From Breviolum minutum Mf 1.05b.01 (Eukaryota; Sar; Dinophyceae; Suessiales; Symbiodiniaceae), in NCBI GenBank assembly GCA_000507305.1, contig DF241740.1, positions 1-64,000 on the forward strand: DNA of 64,000 nt, written 5' to 3'. Of this stretch, positions 1 through 12,750 are shown one piece after another. How positions within the stretch are numbered: the stretch's first letter is position 1; every line of letters begins with the position of its first letter. The notes beneath the pieces were generated by a model that was not told the DNA's origin, searched no databases, and worked only from the letters and a program-made list of their open reading frames with translations. Made by a program: the position numbers and the translations under genes.

Positions 1-906
1 CTAAAAATGGGCCAAATCCCAAAAAGGAAACTAGTGTCTGCCAACCATCCATCAACAGTAACCATCTTTGGGGGGCATTCCCTTACTATACCACCAATTG
101 GTCGCTGAAAAAATTTGCCCCAGATTTTCCTGGGGTTTACCGGTTTACCCTAGTACTTCCCTAAAAACTAGTCTATACCTGTTAGTTTCAGGGAGGGTTC
201 TTAACCATTGGTTTCCTGGTTGGTGGTTTCGATTGTCAAGTCTCAGAGCTCGAGCTTTGAAGCTTCGAAATTTGCCTGGAAAAACGACGACTGGGTGAAA
301 CGGAAGAGAATTCCCCAGGAAATCTTTAGTAATTTTTTTGAAGGGTGAGTTGGGCCTGATGATGGTTTTGGAGGGAGGAAAAAAAAACTGAAGATGTGTG
401 GTGTTTTTTTCCATGGGTTTTTTGGTTGGTTCCATGGTTTTTTTGTTGCAACACTTCAGTTATGAAACTGGAAATTGGCTTTGTGAGGCCCACATGTGTT
501 TACTTCTGTAGAAATTGTCGAAGCATTTCTTGAACAGCTTGTTTTTTGGCATCCAAAAAAAAAGAATTGAATGGATTCCCATATGAGGGTCGGTGTGGTG
601 AGATGTTTCACAAACAACCAACGAACGAATCTATTGAAAATGATTGCTCTGGATCTTTTGATGTACTTTCCAAAATCAGCCTCTTATCCTTCTGCACTCA
701 AGCAAAAAGATGAATTCCCTTCCCTATCCCAATCATGTCTTGGTGTGACCTGACTCAAAAGCGCCTTTGGATGGGATATTTTAGTTCGTAGGAGGGTAAT
801 AGGTGAATTTGGGGTTTATGTTGATGCAAAATCCGTCAACGTACAACACCACCAATTGTCGAAGTCACATTAATTCGTCTAAAATGAAGATACTGACACA
901 TCTATG

Positions 907-993
907 TACCCTCCCTAAAACCCGTGTATATACCTGCCCTGAAACCAACATGGAATCGGACGGACATGTGAACCCGTTTTTGGAGGGAGGGTG
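907..993. mobile_element. Inverted-repeat element, family C (degenerate)
   Basis: The left end reads TACCCTCCCTAAAACC and the right end TTGGAGGGAGGGTG. This is an imperfect version of the family-C terminal repeat (CCTCCCTGAAAC / GTTTCAGGGAGG) seen intact at 39461-39584. No coding capacity. Confidence 0.55.
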
Positions 994-1094
994 TTATACG
1001 CAATATAAATCTTCAAACAAAGTTTCTGTTTAATAGATGACTCTGACTATACCCAAACCCACAAAAAACATCTGAAAACAATAAACTATACATA

Positions 1095-1530
1095 ATCTAA
1101 ATAATATTGTATTTAGTACAATGCAATACAATACAATGCAATACAATATAACATAATATAACATAATATAACATAATATAACATAATATAACACAATATA
1201 ACATAATATAACATAATATGACACAATATAACATAATATAACATAATATAACATAATATAATATAATAGAAAAGAATAGAATAGAATAGAATAGAATAGA
1301 ATAGAATATAATATACTATAATAAAATAGAATAGAATATAATATAATATAATTGAATATAATATACTATGATAGAATGGAATATAATATAATTGAATATA
1401 ATAAAATTGAGCATGATATAACATAGCATAATGTAATTTAATATACGTAATATAATATACATAATATAGCATAATATTATATAACGTAATGTAATACAAT
1501 ATAATAAAATATATATAATATAAAAAATAT
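1095..1530. repeat. AT-rich satellite (ATAATATAAC and GAATA units)
   Basis: About 430 bp of short-period repeats. A 10-mer of the type ATAATATAAC dominates 1145-1262, then a 5-mer GAATA dominates 1272-1310, then mixed ATAAT-type units follow. Open frames across it translate to Tyr/Ile/Leu-rich low-complexity sequence and are artefacts of the repeat. Confidence 0.9.
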
Positions 1531-1848
1531 CTGTACATATATGTATGTCCAGTTTTCCTCCGGCTCCGTTCCTTTTTTTCTGCGCCTCTGCATCCAGGTA
1601 TCCGCCGACGAACGGTTGATTTCCTCAAGGCCCAAGGCTAAACCTGCAGAGATCCCACGGGATTCGCGCATCGAAATCCCCCCAAGGAAGTCCCAGGAGA
1701 GAAACCAGGCTTTGCCCCATGGTTTCAACTGGGAAAATGGGGTGGTACTGTTGGGATGGTGGGCCCCTAGCTGTTTAACGCCCCCAAGGAGCCCTTTTAA
1801 AGGTGATATACCTAATGAATACCCACTATAGTTGATTATTAATGGTAC

Positions 1849-1945
1849 CTACCACCTGGGATGTATTTGAAACCCTGTCAATAATGGGATACAACTATCA
1901 ACCTCAAGTGGTGAGTTTACCGGATTTCTGAACCATCAACAGTAG
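1849..1945. mobile_element. Inverted-repeat element, family D
   Basis: Shares ACCTGGGATGTAT, AATAATGGGATA and the terminal CCATCAACAGTA with copies at 7666-7744, 36631-36709 and 42288-42378, and more loosely at 40380-40527. Non-coding. Confidence 0.6.
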
Positions 1946-2483
1946 GATCAGGAATCCCGAAGAGTATTCAGGGAATCCCTCTAAAGGTGCTGATGGGTAT
2001 TCGCAGATGGTTCCGGAAATAGGTGCTAGGGATCAGGGATGCAAGTATAACCCCGTACAGAGCAATTTTCTACCTAGAATATAAGTGGCATATACTGCCA
2101 ATTGAATGATTATATGCTACCTAACATCTGTTACCAGCAGAAAAGTTCATTGATCATGCACCACCTCTTAGATATGAAATCCTATGGAAGAATTGCTATT
2201 CTCCATATCAACTAGTGCAATATTTCTTCCATCAACAACTTTATAGACTATCTACATGTGTAAACTTCCATTTATCTAGAGATGTGTGTACACACATAGA
2301 TCCAATGCAAACTGTAAAAGACGTTTATTCCGTGATCTTCCTTTTCCAAATGCAGAGACTGGCAGAGGCGGTTTTTGCTTACACATGTGTGGTTGGCTAC
2401 CTCCATACATTCCACAAAGTGAAAAAAACAAACACGCGAACCAAAACCAGCACCTTCAGTTCTTGTTTTTGAGTCTCATCGCC

Positions 2484-2595
2484 GCCACCACCACCACCAC
2501 CACCAGCACCACCGCACCAACACCACCACCGCCGCCACAGCAACCGCAACGGCAACGGCAACCTTAACCGCAACCGCAACCGCAACACCAACACC

Positions 2596-2659
<64 letters not shown>

Positions 2660-2709
2660 GCAACAGCAACAGCAACANAAACACACACAACAACAACAAC
2701 AACAACACA

Positions 2710-2804
<95 letters not shown>

Positions 2805-2805
2805 A

Positions 2806-2846
<41 letters not shown>

Positions 2847-2872
2847 ACAACAACAACAACAAACAAACAGAA
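2484..2872. repeat. (CAR)n trinucleotide tract with an unresolved base
   Basis: A nearly continuous run of CAA, CAG and CAC triplets with an N at 2678. It gives long artefactual frames on the minus strand (runs of Cys, Leu or Val). It may lie inside an ispH intron if that gene continues to the left. A tract this long is a likely assembly weak point. Confidence 0.95.
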
Positions 2873-3795
2873 AAAGACAACAACAGACGTTTTTAACGGC
2901 AGAAATTGACCCCCCTTGCACAGCCCTAAAACCACCCAGACGGAAGACCTGGAGGTCCATCAAAGTTGCGAAAGGCATTATACCGATCGAAGGCAGCCAT
3001 TGGGTAACCGTGACACCACCGGGCACAGGACGGTGGGGGAGGCGTCCTACGGTGTCAGGTTTTCCAATAAACTTTTGGTGATTGAAAAAATCGATGAACC
3101 AAAAATGTGTCAAGACATTTTCTGAAGAAATTTGTTCATGTTTGTTGGTTCATTTTCAAGTTGATGCAAGCAAGATGGTTGATGTTTGAGCGAAAAGTGC
3201 TGTTGTCTTTGTTTTCAATACCAAAGCGTGTATCTGATTGATCTGGATATTGAGAAACAGCCGAGATAGTGCCTCATGCGTGCCCTTGGATTAAGTACGT
3301 CTGATGTCCCACTATCAAGCCGCCTTGTAGAGAGCCAAACCCAACAAAAGCAGACAATGGTTCTGTTAAATACATGGATTCACTGGATGCGTTCATGCAC
3401 TTGAGACTGCCAGAAAAAGGTATAATACACATCACTTACAGTGCAATAAACTGAAACAAATTGCTTCTCTCAAAATGTTCACTTTCCGTCTTTTTTTGGA
3501 GGTGGATTTTGTTGCCCAAAGATTCAGTCTATTTGGGGGAAGCCTCTGACCCCTCCACCTGGGAATCCCAGACTCCAACTTCTCTTGCTGCTTAGCGGAC
3601 AGTAGATCAATACCCACCTGCTCTCCTTCCAGATCTGCATATAACTGCGACTTGGGTGCCTCATTTTCAGCAAGGAGGCAGGCTTCCGGTTCCCTTGTGG
3701 GGTTTCACCTGGGTGGGTTCCCCGGTTGTTACCTCATTGAATCCGACGAGAGTTGACATGGCGTAACGGCGCCAAAGGTGCGCCTCGTACTCCGC

Positions 3796-6700
3796 ACCAA
3801 ACATCTTGTACATGGCATCCTGTCGCTCCTGGGGGAAATTTACCAGAAGACTTGGAGTTTGGTTGATGTCTCCGTGCCAAATAGTGTCCACCCAATTTTT
3901 TGTGGGAGACGGGAATTCTGGGGATTCCTGTATGAAAAGAAGACAGGTCTGGGTCAAGAACAATGTTTCACCCGAAGTTGGTTGGTTCGATATTTGGGCA
4001 TGGTGAGCTCATTAGACTCTAGCTGCGATATGCTATGATCCCCCTAAAAAAGGACATCGCTGAAAGAAAGTTGATGATCAGTTTCAACCACTTGGGAATT
4101 TCAGTTTCAACCACTTGGGTTCAGTTGCAACCACTGAAGGTTCTGTTCAAAAAAACATACCAACCAAAAGCAGAAAAACCAAAAGCGTTGCCATCGAACC
4201 TGTGTCGCATCGCAGATGGTGTTGAAGGACATGAAGTGCTCCTGCTGCAAGTGAGTGACACCCAAATCTTTGGGGAGTCCTTTAAGGTCTGGTGGTTGGC
4301 AAGTACCATGGATTCTAGATGCAAGTGAAGCAGATTGTTACAGTATTTTGTTTGAGGATATATCTCAATCAAATCACTATACCCAAACATTCAAAGCCAA
4401 CACACAATGATCTCAAATGAACCCTTCCAACTTGTCAAACGAGTGGCGTTGATGTTCTGCGGTCCAAATTTCTTGATGAGGGTCTGGCGGCCAATCGCTG
4501 TCAGAGGGCACAGAATTCCGTTTATTCATGATTCCCAGCCAAGGGTGATGTCTACACTCTGGTAAACTAACATAGCAATGGAATATCCCCATGTTTAATA
4601 GGAAAATCATCTTCATTCCGGGGTCATGTTCCATTGCTATGTTAGTTTACTAGAGGGTAGTTTCTTGAAGGGTGGTTGTTCAAGCACCCCATTCTTATCA
4701 AAAAGTTAGATGAAGGTTTGGGATTCATCACAAGAGTAAAAAACACACCTTGGTTCCCTTTGCAGGTTTCTATAAAAGCAAGCAAATCGCAAATTCGTTT
4801 CTTTCAATGTCCAGGGATGTCCTGTTGTGAATGAACACCTTCCAAAACCTGTGTGTATCATGTTCTAGTTCTCCCCTCCCCATCACTATGAACAAAAAAA
4901 GTTTGGATCATCCGGGTAAAAACCATTCCAAGATCCAAAAAATGGATCATCCAACAAAAAATGTCATGCTCATCATCCATTATGGTGTCTCAGATCCTCC
5001 CATCATCAACACCCATTGGAATCCACCCATAGCTCTCCCAACACTGCAACCCGGATCCCCACCCTCTCGAAGAGCTTGCCAATGAGCTCAGTCTCACCCT
5101 GGGCAAAACACAAAGGGATCCCAAGACCTAATGGAGTCCTGAAACCCCCACTTGCAACCTGTCCCGGCTTAGAGAAGTTATTTTTTGGGGCGGGGGGGAC
5201 GTAAACTCAAACTCAAAGGAGCTCCAAGCTTTCGGAGTCTAGATTCCCTAAGAAATTCTTTTTTGGAGCACCTGTGTTTTTTTTCGGTAAGAAAATTGCA
5301 TCATAGGATGTGAGGAAAATGAACCATGGCCATTTTCCAACGTTGGATTCTACCCGCTTCCATCAAATAGGAGTTGGGGCCTTTGCCTCAATAAATCTTC
5401 TCAAGGACTCAGCTCAAGGGGATATTTTGTGGCAAACACGAGGCCAAGGAGTCATCGTATCTCAGTCCCATGCTGAAAAAATATATACCCACCTGAAAAT
5501 GAACGAATGTCAGCTGCAATAAGACCCATTTTTCAAAAGGAAAAATATCAATTCATCCTTTTTTTGGGACCGTCCCATCAATTTTCAGAAAAAAAGTGTA
5601 GAGCCCTGAAAACTAACATGACATTGGAAAATTGCCCATTTTGCACAAGAGGAAATGTAACATCGACTCATGAAAATGGTGGGATGGAACCCAGCCAGTC
5701 ATGCTAGTTTTCGACCAAAATCTCCAAGAGATCCCAGCCTTCAACATGGTAGTTTGGTTGGCCACGCCCAGGCAATTCAGATCCACATCAGGATCAAAGC
5801 CTTCACTCATGGCCTGTCTGAGAGGGTGGGGAAGGTTCCCACCTGGGATGAGTAGCAAAAGATGGGGGACTTTTTCGGAAAAAAAACGGAAAAAACTGAC
5901 ATTTTGAATTTAAAGACTTCAAACTGTTTAGGTAGATGCTTTGAATTTTTCCAAAAAATGGCAAGAGATCAGGTTTTGAGCCGTTGGTTTTTTTGGGAGT
6001 ACAGTAACTGAAAAATTCCTCTGAAAGAAATTCTGGGAATTCTGGTCCAGTATGTTTCTTAACAACCTGGCATCAAATGATCATCCAAGTACCCATTCAA
6101 CTGAACCAACCAACCGGTTCCCCCAACTGCTGGGTCATATTTCTGCCTTCTTGAACTTGGACATGAACTCCTCAACCAAAACAGCGGTAGAAAAATGTCA
6201 CATGTAGCAACGACTGCTACTAGAAGTAGTAGCTATGCAACTTTGCTTTTGCATGAGGTCGTTCAATCCATCAGAAGCTTAGCCCTTGAAGTATGTACTG
6301 TAGATATATATGGCCTAAGCCCCCCCTCCCTCCGGATGTGTGTGTATATATATATATATATGTCTACTAGGTATATATATATATACACTCAAAGGATCTC
6401 AAAGATGACTTATGTCATCCTGATTCCTTTGCAGGAATCCCCATTGCAAAGTCCCTTAGTTTTGATTAAGTGTGTGTCCTCTTTGTTGCCATTGCCCAAT
6501 ATGTAGTCGGCCACGTACTCAGCTTCGCCCATGTTTTTGAGCACCAAATACCTCACAGTCATCAGTATGATTGTCCGACCTAGCCAAGGCAAAATAGATG
6601 GACCACTTCCTTTAGACACTGCAGGCTTCCTTTCTAGGGTCGCAAAGTGGGTATCACTGTTTTTACCAGGCTCACGATGACCGTCGTCGTCATCGTCATC

Positions 6701-9700
6701 CTCATCCTCCTCCTCCTCCTCCTCCTCCTCCTCCTCCTCGTCCTCCTCCTCCTCCTCCTCCTCATCATCATCATCATCATCATCAATACTACGGAATGAC
6801 CATTGTATATAGTACTATCTCTGAACTCACTTTCTGAAACCCAAAGAATCAGAAAGATCCTACAACTCTTGGCATCATATCATCCATGTTTTCACCATTC
6901 TCCCGACTTTTTTTCCAGAGCACTTCTGCGCGAAGGACTTGGTGGCCACCGTCTCCTCATGATCGTACCTGTAGGTTTTTGGTGTCCAAGTGTGACACTT
7001 TTCACCCCCAATGTCTTGGTGCAAAAAAGTTGATGAAAGTCCATCCAAAAACCATCAACCAGATTACCAGATGGTCGGATACTTCACTACAAGTGAATAT
7101 ACCAAGTTGTTTAGAGCTAGAATGTCCAAAACTGTTGACTTGTGAAATTTGGTGATGTTCCTACCTATGAACTTGGTGGGAAGCAACACTTGAGTATTCT
7201 GAGAGCTTGCGCAAGTCGATGTGTTCAAATATTGAATGGAACATGTCCCAAAAAATCGGGAAGAAAAATAAATGTGCAGCAACTATAAAAATTCTCCATG
7301 TCTGTAGATAGACATACTGTAAATGTTATTGAAAATGAGTGATTGCCAACATCTGTGCCTAGACCTGAGGTTATCATGCCTCCAACAAACATGGTTTAGT
7401 GAAATATACCTGACCCAAATTGGTTTATGGTTGGTTTCAGGAATCTTCCTACCACTTTCACCTCCAATTTTTACATCTCAGGCCCCGTTTCAAGTGCACT
7501 TGCCATGGATGATGGCAGTGTGCCCCTTCTCCTGTGGGTTTTCATCATCGGAAATGGCCAAAAAATTTCGACACATCAAAATGGAGAAAGGGCAAGACGT
7601 CACCGACCTCAAAGAGCTCGGTTTGGTTCCCAATTTCACATACTGTTCATGGACGAAATCCTGCACTACCTGGTATGTATAAAACCTTGTAAATAATGGG
7701 ATAAACTACCTATCAGCTGGTGCAGGATATTGTCCATCAACAGTATGGTTGCAAAAAACCATCCATCCAATTCATCCAGGGCCGCCGGCGGCTTCGAATG
7801 GAAAAAAACGGAAGCCACCATTTTCCAATCCGAAAAAACACAAAAAAAACCTCCTTCCGGGACCCGATTTTCACCCCATGAGTTTGATCCTTGCTCTTTT
7901 CCACACTCGTCCAGACCTGGCTTGAACGCAACCAATGCGAAACAAAAAAAATGGCGAGGAGGGTTTGGCAGGGCCAAACAAAAATACTGTATGTGATGTG
8001 GCACAGCGAAACGTGCCAAAAAAATGAGGAATCGTTTGTTTGAATCATAGGCAGCCGTATATTCTATAGGAGTTTCATCCAAAATATATCAAAAAAACGA
8101 GAGAAAAGTGGTGTTTTCTGACCGCATCCCCAACCTTGGAGACCCATGGACAGGTCGTATCCACAATCTGTACATTCTTCTCCTGGCGCGAAGGCCAGTG
8201 AATCGTCTACATTTAAAAAAAAAAGATAGGTATGGTTCAGAACCACAGGATGTCACAATAAAATGTTACTACTTCAAAGAAATTGTTGCAACATAAGGCT
8301 AACACACCAGTTGAGGTAGAGTATGTTTGCAAGCACTCTCGTATCAATCATTATTTCTTTGGAACAACCATGCAGAAACCACATGTATAAGGGACATGTT
8401 ACTGTTACTGTTGTGTTTGGAATCGAGATTGGTGGAGTCCCTAGAAATTCAAGGGAGAAAAGTTGCTTTGCTGGATTGTAGCACTTCAAAACAGTACTGA
8501 CTACACTTGACTTACATATTTTTTACCTTTTGTGTTGCTACCAATCAACAGGCATGTCCATTTGTGAAAAAATATCTATGTATATGTAGGTATAGGTAAC
8601 CTCACAACTATCTCACTATCACTTGTTACTAGGCCATAATCCTCAAATTCTTGGCAAGAAAAAAACAACGAAACGAAACCATACGGTATGGTAGACCAAA
8701 ATCAGGTGAGGGGTACAAGATGGGCTCCTACTAGTTATAAATGGAATTATAACCCCATAAGTGGCCTTAATTATAACTCTTATTATAAGTGGAGCTATTC
8801 CCCTTACAAACTGGTAGGGGCCCACTTTGTACCAATAGTCACAAGGGTAGTCCAAGTAGTGCTCCCTTTCCTTGAAGAGAGCCATTTCGTCCACAGACGC
8901 GCCAAACGCGGGCAGGATTACAACCTAAAGATTCATGAGCAAAATGGGCCCCAGGGTTCCATACACACTCCAAAGATTCAACGAATTATGTATTATATAT
9001 ACGTATACCTGGAACCTCTTTGTCCTCTATTTTGGGGTTTGAACCCTCCAAAAGAAGGCCCTTTCCATTCAAAACAAGGGTGGGTTCCAGGTATATATAT
9101 ATATATACATATATATATCACGCCCTAGAATCTCGACCCTTGATGAATTTAGAATCTCAAGAATCTATTTTGGGGGGCGAAAAAATCGACTTTTTGAGAA
9201 TACATGTATCCGTCATTTATACGTATATTACATGTAATCATAGATTTGTACAACATAAATTCATACAATTCTTGCGTATTTAAGTAGTTACATCTATAAT
9301 ACGCATCCATTCCCAGCTTTGCTATTCAAAACATAGTGTTATTTTCCCAAACTCAACAAAAAAAAATGCAAGTTGTCTGCGAGCCCTCTGAGTAGCTGAC
9401 ATCACCTTCTTCCACTCCAGAGTAGTCCTGGAAACAGAAGCGATTTTTAGGGGAAAAAGGCAACAATTTTCCACACAACCGACCCGAAATCTCTTCAAAT
9501 GCCATTCTGACCTTGCCACCATCCGAGGTGGTCTGTACAAACTTCATGCCCTTGTCGGACAACTGCTTGTTCACCTTGCATGGTGTGTTTTTCTGCCAAG
9601 AAAAATGGCCCCGTTGAAGCAAACCACTGGTGAAAGGAGGCATCTGGAATCAATAAATTGTGTAACCCAACACTGGTTGGTCAACCACTATTCATCTACA

Positions 9701-11535
9701 ATCTGTCAAAAAAAAGTTCACACAGAAAACCCACGCCAAATGCCAACAAGTGCGTAGTAATTATTGGTGAGTGCAACCCTGTCAGATGCCATTCTTGCTC
9801 TGACTAAGTCCGACTTTTCAGGAAAACTCACAAAGCACAACTCTGTTCCAAGGGCTCCGGCAGATGGATTGTGAATGATCTCATTCCTAAGTGCAGAATT
9901 GCCACCGTCAAATAAGGCTTAGGTTACAAGGCCATATGAATGATACTATGGATATTCCACACCCAGAAAAATCGCCAGGAAAAACCTTTAAACACTCACA
10001 TGTGCATGCAGACATATACAGAATATCTGTGTATATATATCTATATATATATATAATTATAGCATATAATTATAGCATATATATATACATATTATAGATA
10101 TATATATATATATGTGTACGTACAAGCAGTTACATGTTCATGCCTGCTTCAGAGTCCAAAGTTTCACGATTCCTCATGGTATACCATCTTTCAACATAGT
10201 GCTTGCGTACCATGTCTGTCTGGGCCAAGCGACGTGACCCAAATGTTCTTGTCTGGGAAAAAGTCGCGTGCCTGGCTAAAAGTCGCCAGGAAAAAACACA
10301 TTCTTTTTGACAGGTCCAGCTCTCCTTGAGAATCCAATTGAAGATGGGTTATCATCCATATGAACAAGGCAGGATCATCATGATACTGCTGACGAACAAT
10401 TCATCCCCGGACCGGGGATGTATGCAACCCCGTGAATCATTGGAACTCAAAACCGGCAAAGCTATGAATCCTTGATTGAAAAGGTACAGACATCACTGTG
10501 CCCCCATGAGTTCTATCCGTTTTGGAAAACAGGTCATTCTCCACTCAAAACAGTTGCTGATATCCGGCCAACCAGCTGGTAGGTACCTAGTCCTTGATGT
10601 TTGACGTGGGTATCCATTTGAGGTAGATTCAAAAAGGATGGCTTCAAACCATATCCCATCAAAACCAAAAAAAGACAAGTATCAGCTGACAGTCAGCGCG
10701 CAGCTGTGGACAGCAGCAGCACAGCTGATAGTCACTTGTCCCAATCCCCATCCCTACTGTAGAAGGATGGGAGAAAAAAAACAACTCCGAACCACAAAAA
10801 TCCAAGAAGAACCATACACCTCTTGGAAAAAGTGCTAGACAATCCCCACATTCTCTTTCGAAATCGGTCGATCTGGACACCAACATGTTCTCTTCAAACT
10901 TCAAGCTTCTTTTAAAAAATCAACCAAAAATGCTATATATCTTTTCTGGGGAAACACCGAAAACCTCATGAAAAACCAAACCCAAAAAATAACAAAAAGG
11001 CCGCCTTCAGCCGCCCACGTTTTTTTTTCCACCCCCACCTCGTAGGCCATGGCAACAGCCCGTTCGACGCCCCAGCAAAATCCATAGGACCTCAAGGAAA
11101 ACCCCATGGCGTTTGGTGGTGTGCCAAAACGAAAAATCTGGCGACAAATGATTGAGGTGAAAATTTTCTGACAAAACTCCAAAAAAAAACATCCTTTCAT
11201 ACAAAAAAGAACATGTCTAGAAGGACATTGTTCTCCTTTAACAAAACATTTCTAGCGGGACATTGTTCGTTTTGTTGTCTTCATCTTTTATAAATATTGT
11301 GGATGTTTCTTGTCTTGCCGAACCAACTGTCTGTCACCAAATTAAGCCTTGATGTGTTTTGTGATGTTTCAAGCTTCATTGAATGAATTTCTGGTGAAAA
11401 AAAAAACTACTTCGCCAACCCCCTAAAACAGTTGTCATCATATCAGGGCGTTTGGGCCCTTTTCGGTTGGGGTTTTCCCCTTTGCCGAAACTGAAGGTGC
11501 CCCCGCTCGGCCAAAACAAAAGTGATGTCTCCAAC
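3796..11535 (-). CDS. ispH: 4-hydroxy-3-methylbut-2-enyl diphosphate reductase (HMB-PP reductase), multi-exon, C-terminus not found
   Basis: Last enzyme of the MEP pathway: a [4Fe-4S] reductase making IPP and DMAPP, in plastids in algae. Exons in coding order: 11535-11507, 11090-11039, 10271-10234, 9886-9862, 9574-9512, 9427-9401, 8924-8865, 8182-8135, 7916-7890 (or 7875), 7531-7500, 6968-6924, 6551-6479, 6170-6147, 5813-5739, 5098-5063, 4483-4448, 4241-4200, 3828-3796. Phases join throughout. Motifs in order: SYGFCWGVERAV (first cluster Cys), NEIIHNP (His), VVILPAFGA, IVDTTCPWVSK (second Cys), IIHGK, HEETVAT (His, Glu), YVADYILG, GFDPDVDL, VANQTTMLK, GETELIGKL, SFNTICDATQ (third Cys), ERQDAMYK. 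The sequence is of the long plant/cyanobacterial type. Donors are GT, GC or GA. Missing are the N-terminal targeting region and about the last 100 residues, including the SxN motif. The last exon's end is uncertain; a GT donor at about 3734 is an alternative. Confidence 0.93.
4553..4659. mobile_element. Inverted-repeat element, family A, copy 1
   Basis: Terminal repeats CTCTGGTAAACTAACATAGC and its complement (one mismatch) flank about 50 bp of unrelated sequence. It lies inside the ispH intron between exons 5098-5063 and 4483-4448. Other copies: 19503-19607, 35343-35448, 36975-37081. Confidence 0.85.
6675..6786. repeat. (TCC)n/(TCA)n microsatellite
   Basis: TCG/TCA triplets, then TCC triplets, then TCA triplets. 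It sits in the ispH intron between exons 6968-6924 and 6551-6479. Confidence 0.9.
7666..7744. mobile_element. Inverted-repeat element, family D
   Basis: Carries ACCTGGTATGTAT, AATAATGGGATAAACTACC and the end CCATCAACAGTA of family D. It lies in the ispH intron between exons 7916-7890 and 7531-7500. Confidence 0.6.
8720..8822. mobile_element. Inverted-repeat element with GGGCYCCTACYAGTT ends
   Basis: The left end GGGCTCCTACTAGTTATAA and the complement of the right end, GGGCCCCTACCAGTTTGTAA, are imperfect inverted repeats. Inner arms CATAAGTGG / CCACTTATAA-like extend the stem. Inside the ispH intron between exons 8924-8865 and 8182-8135. Confidence 0.55.
9004..9101. mobile_element. Inverted-repeat element, family E
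   Basis: The ends ATACCTGGAACC and GGTTCCAGGTAT are inverted repeats, and the right end runs into a TA microsatellite. A second copy is at 11653-11732. Inside the ispH intron between exons 9427-9401 and 8924-8865. Confidence 0.65.
10028..10110. repeat. AT microsatellite
   Basis: Alternating TA with interspersed AGCATATAATTAT units, inside the ispH intron between exons 10271-10234 and 9886-9862. Confidence 0.85.
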
Positions 11536-11652
11536 CTCAGCTTCCATATGTCCCCATGGTGTGTCTTCGGCAGATCCAGTTGGAAAGGGGAAGATTGCCA
11601 AAAAAAAACACAAAACACCAATGAGGTATGTTATATTGATGTATTGGTGTAT

Positions 11653-11732
11653 GTATAGATATATATACCTGGAAGCCAAATGACCTTTTCCAATCAAAAC
11701 AAGTGTCATTTGGGTTCCAGGTATATGTATTA
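11653..11732. mobile_element. Inverted-repeat element, family E
   Basis: The arms TATACCTGGAAGCCAAATGAC and GTCATTTGGGTTCCAGGTATA pair with few mismatches around a 20-odd-base loop. It lies just upstream of the first ispH exon found. Confidence 0.75.
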
Positions 11733-12750
11733 TGTACATAAAGAGATATGCACCAGAACACTAAGGGATGTAAAACAAGGTGGATGACTCTTCATTTCTG
11801 GCGTAGGAACACATATAGAGATACAACAAGCAATGAGATTTTCCCTGTAATTAAGCCGGAAAAAAATACCAAGATCAATGGTGGGGATGTTTTCAAAGTA
11901 AGGCTTAAGAATCGTTGATTTATATAGTTGGACCCGAAATTTTCGCATCTCAAGGAATGCCTTTGATTTTTCAACATCAAGAGCGGTCCGGGACAGATTT
12001 CGATACACTCCAATCATTCATAGACCTGAAATGTCGGATCATTTCGAGAGGATTCGCTTCCTAAACCACCATTCACAGTGACATCATTTGAGATTATTCT
12101 TGAAATTCGCCCGAACGGACCTGGAATTTCTTGTTCCACGAGGAGGTGTTTAATATCCCCCCCCCAAAAGCCGTCTCTTTTCAAGTTGTTTTCATCAGAT
12201 TTCTTTTCTAAACATCACAATTGCCCCTTCAAAGTAAATCGTAGGAACCCAAAAATCTCATCCGTTCATCAAAAAGTCGGTTTAGTTTTTGGTAGAGGGA
12301 GCAGATCCTCAAATTTCAGTTCCTTTGGAACATGCTAATGTACAGATACACACATGTTGCATTCTCCTAGCTTTTTTTTTAGTCGCAAAAAAAACACATA
12401 ACATATGTTTGGAAGTTCCACATCTTCCTAGTCACAGTTTTTTCTTACCAAGGTACACCCAAGACAAGTCAGGAAATTACACATTCCTAGCAATTCTTTG
12501 TGACCTTTTTGGGATAATGAACTAACCTTTTATGTGACCTCCAATTAGGGGATAAAGAGGTCACGGCTTGAATCACCTGCTTGGTGTTCCCCCATGTCTT
12601 GGCTGATTCCAAAACCTTCCCCCGAAACCTTCGCTGAGGACAGAAACTGTCAGCTTGAAGCCATTCTGCCGAATCTGATATTCGTGATGCCATGGATGTT
12701 GGTTTCTCTGTTCATCTGGTTTTATTCCACCAAGGGGAAGGGGGTTTCAG

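Larger units (their letters stand above)
1..3600. other. No confident gene; repeat-rich flank
   Basis: I see no exon I can defend here. The stretch holds a degraded family-C inverted repeat ending near 199, another at 907-993, the AT satellite at 1095-1530, a family-D element at 1849-1945 and the CAR tract at 2484-2872. The remaining C-terminal exons of ispH would be expected here or beyond the left edge. I looked for the SxN and TSGASTPD-type motifs on the minus strand and did not find them. A minus-strand frame at 3432-3659 (beginning APKSQLYADLEGEQ) could be an exon that follows ispH exon 18 in phase, but it matches nothing I know. Confidence 0.5.

Noticed and set aside
1030..1628. Tyr/Ile/Leu-rich frames up to 171 codons
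   Set aside because: Product of the AT satellite, with no complexity outside the repeat.
1477..1728. Minus-strand ISMRESRGISA considered as the missing IspH segment (EI...RGIPS)
   Set aside because: No acceptor AG in the right place, no SxN motif beside it, and the following residues do not match IspH.
2397..3113. Long minus-strand frame of more than 230 codons, mostly Cys/Leu runs
   Set aside because: It is the translation of the CAR trinucleotide tract and contains the N at 2678; all three minus frames are open there for the same reason.
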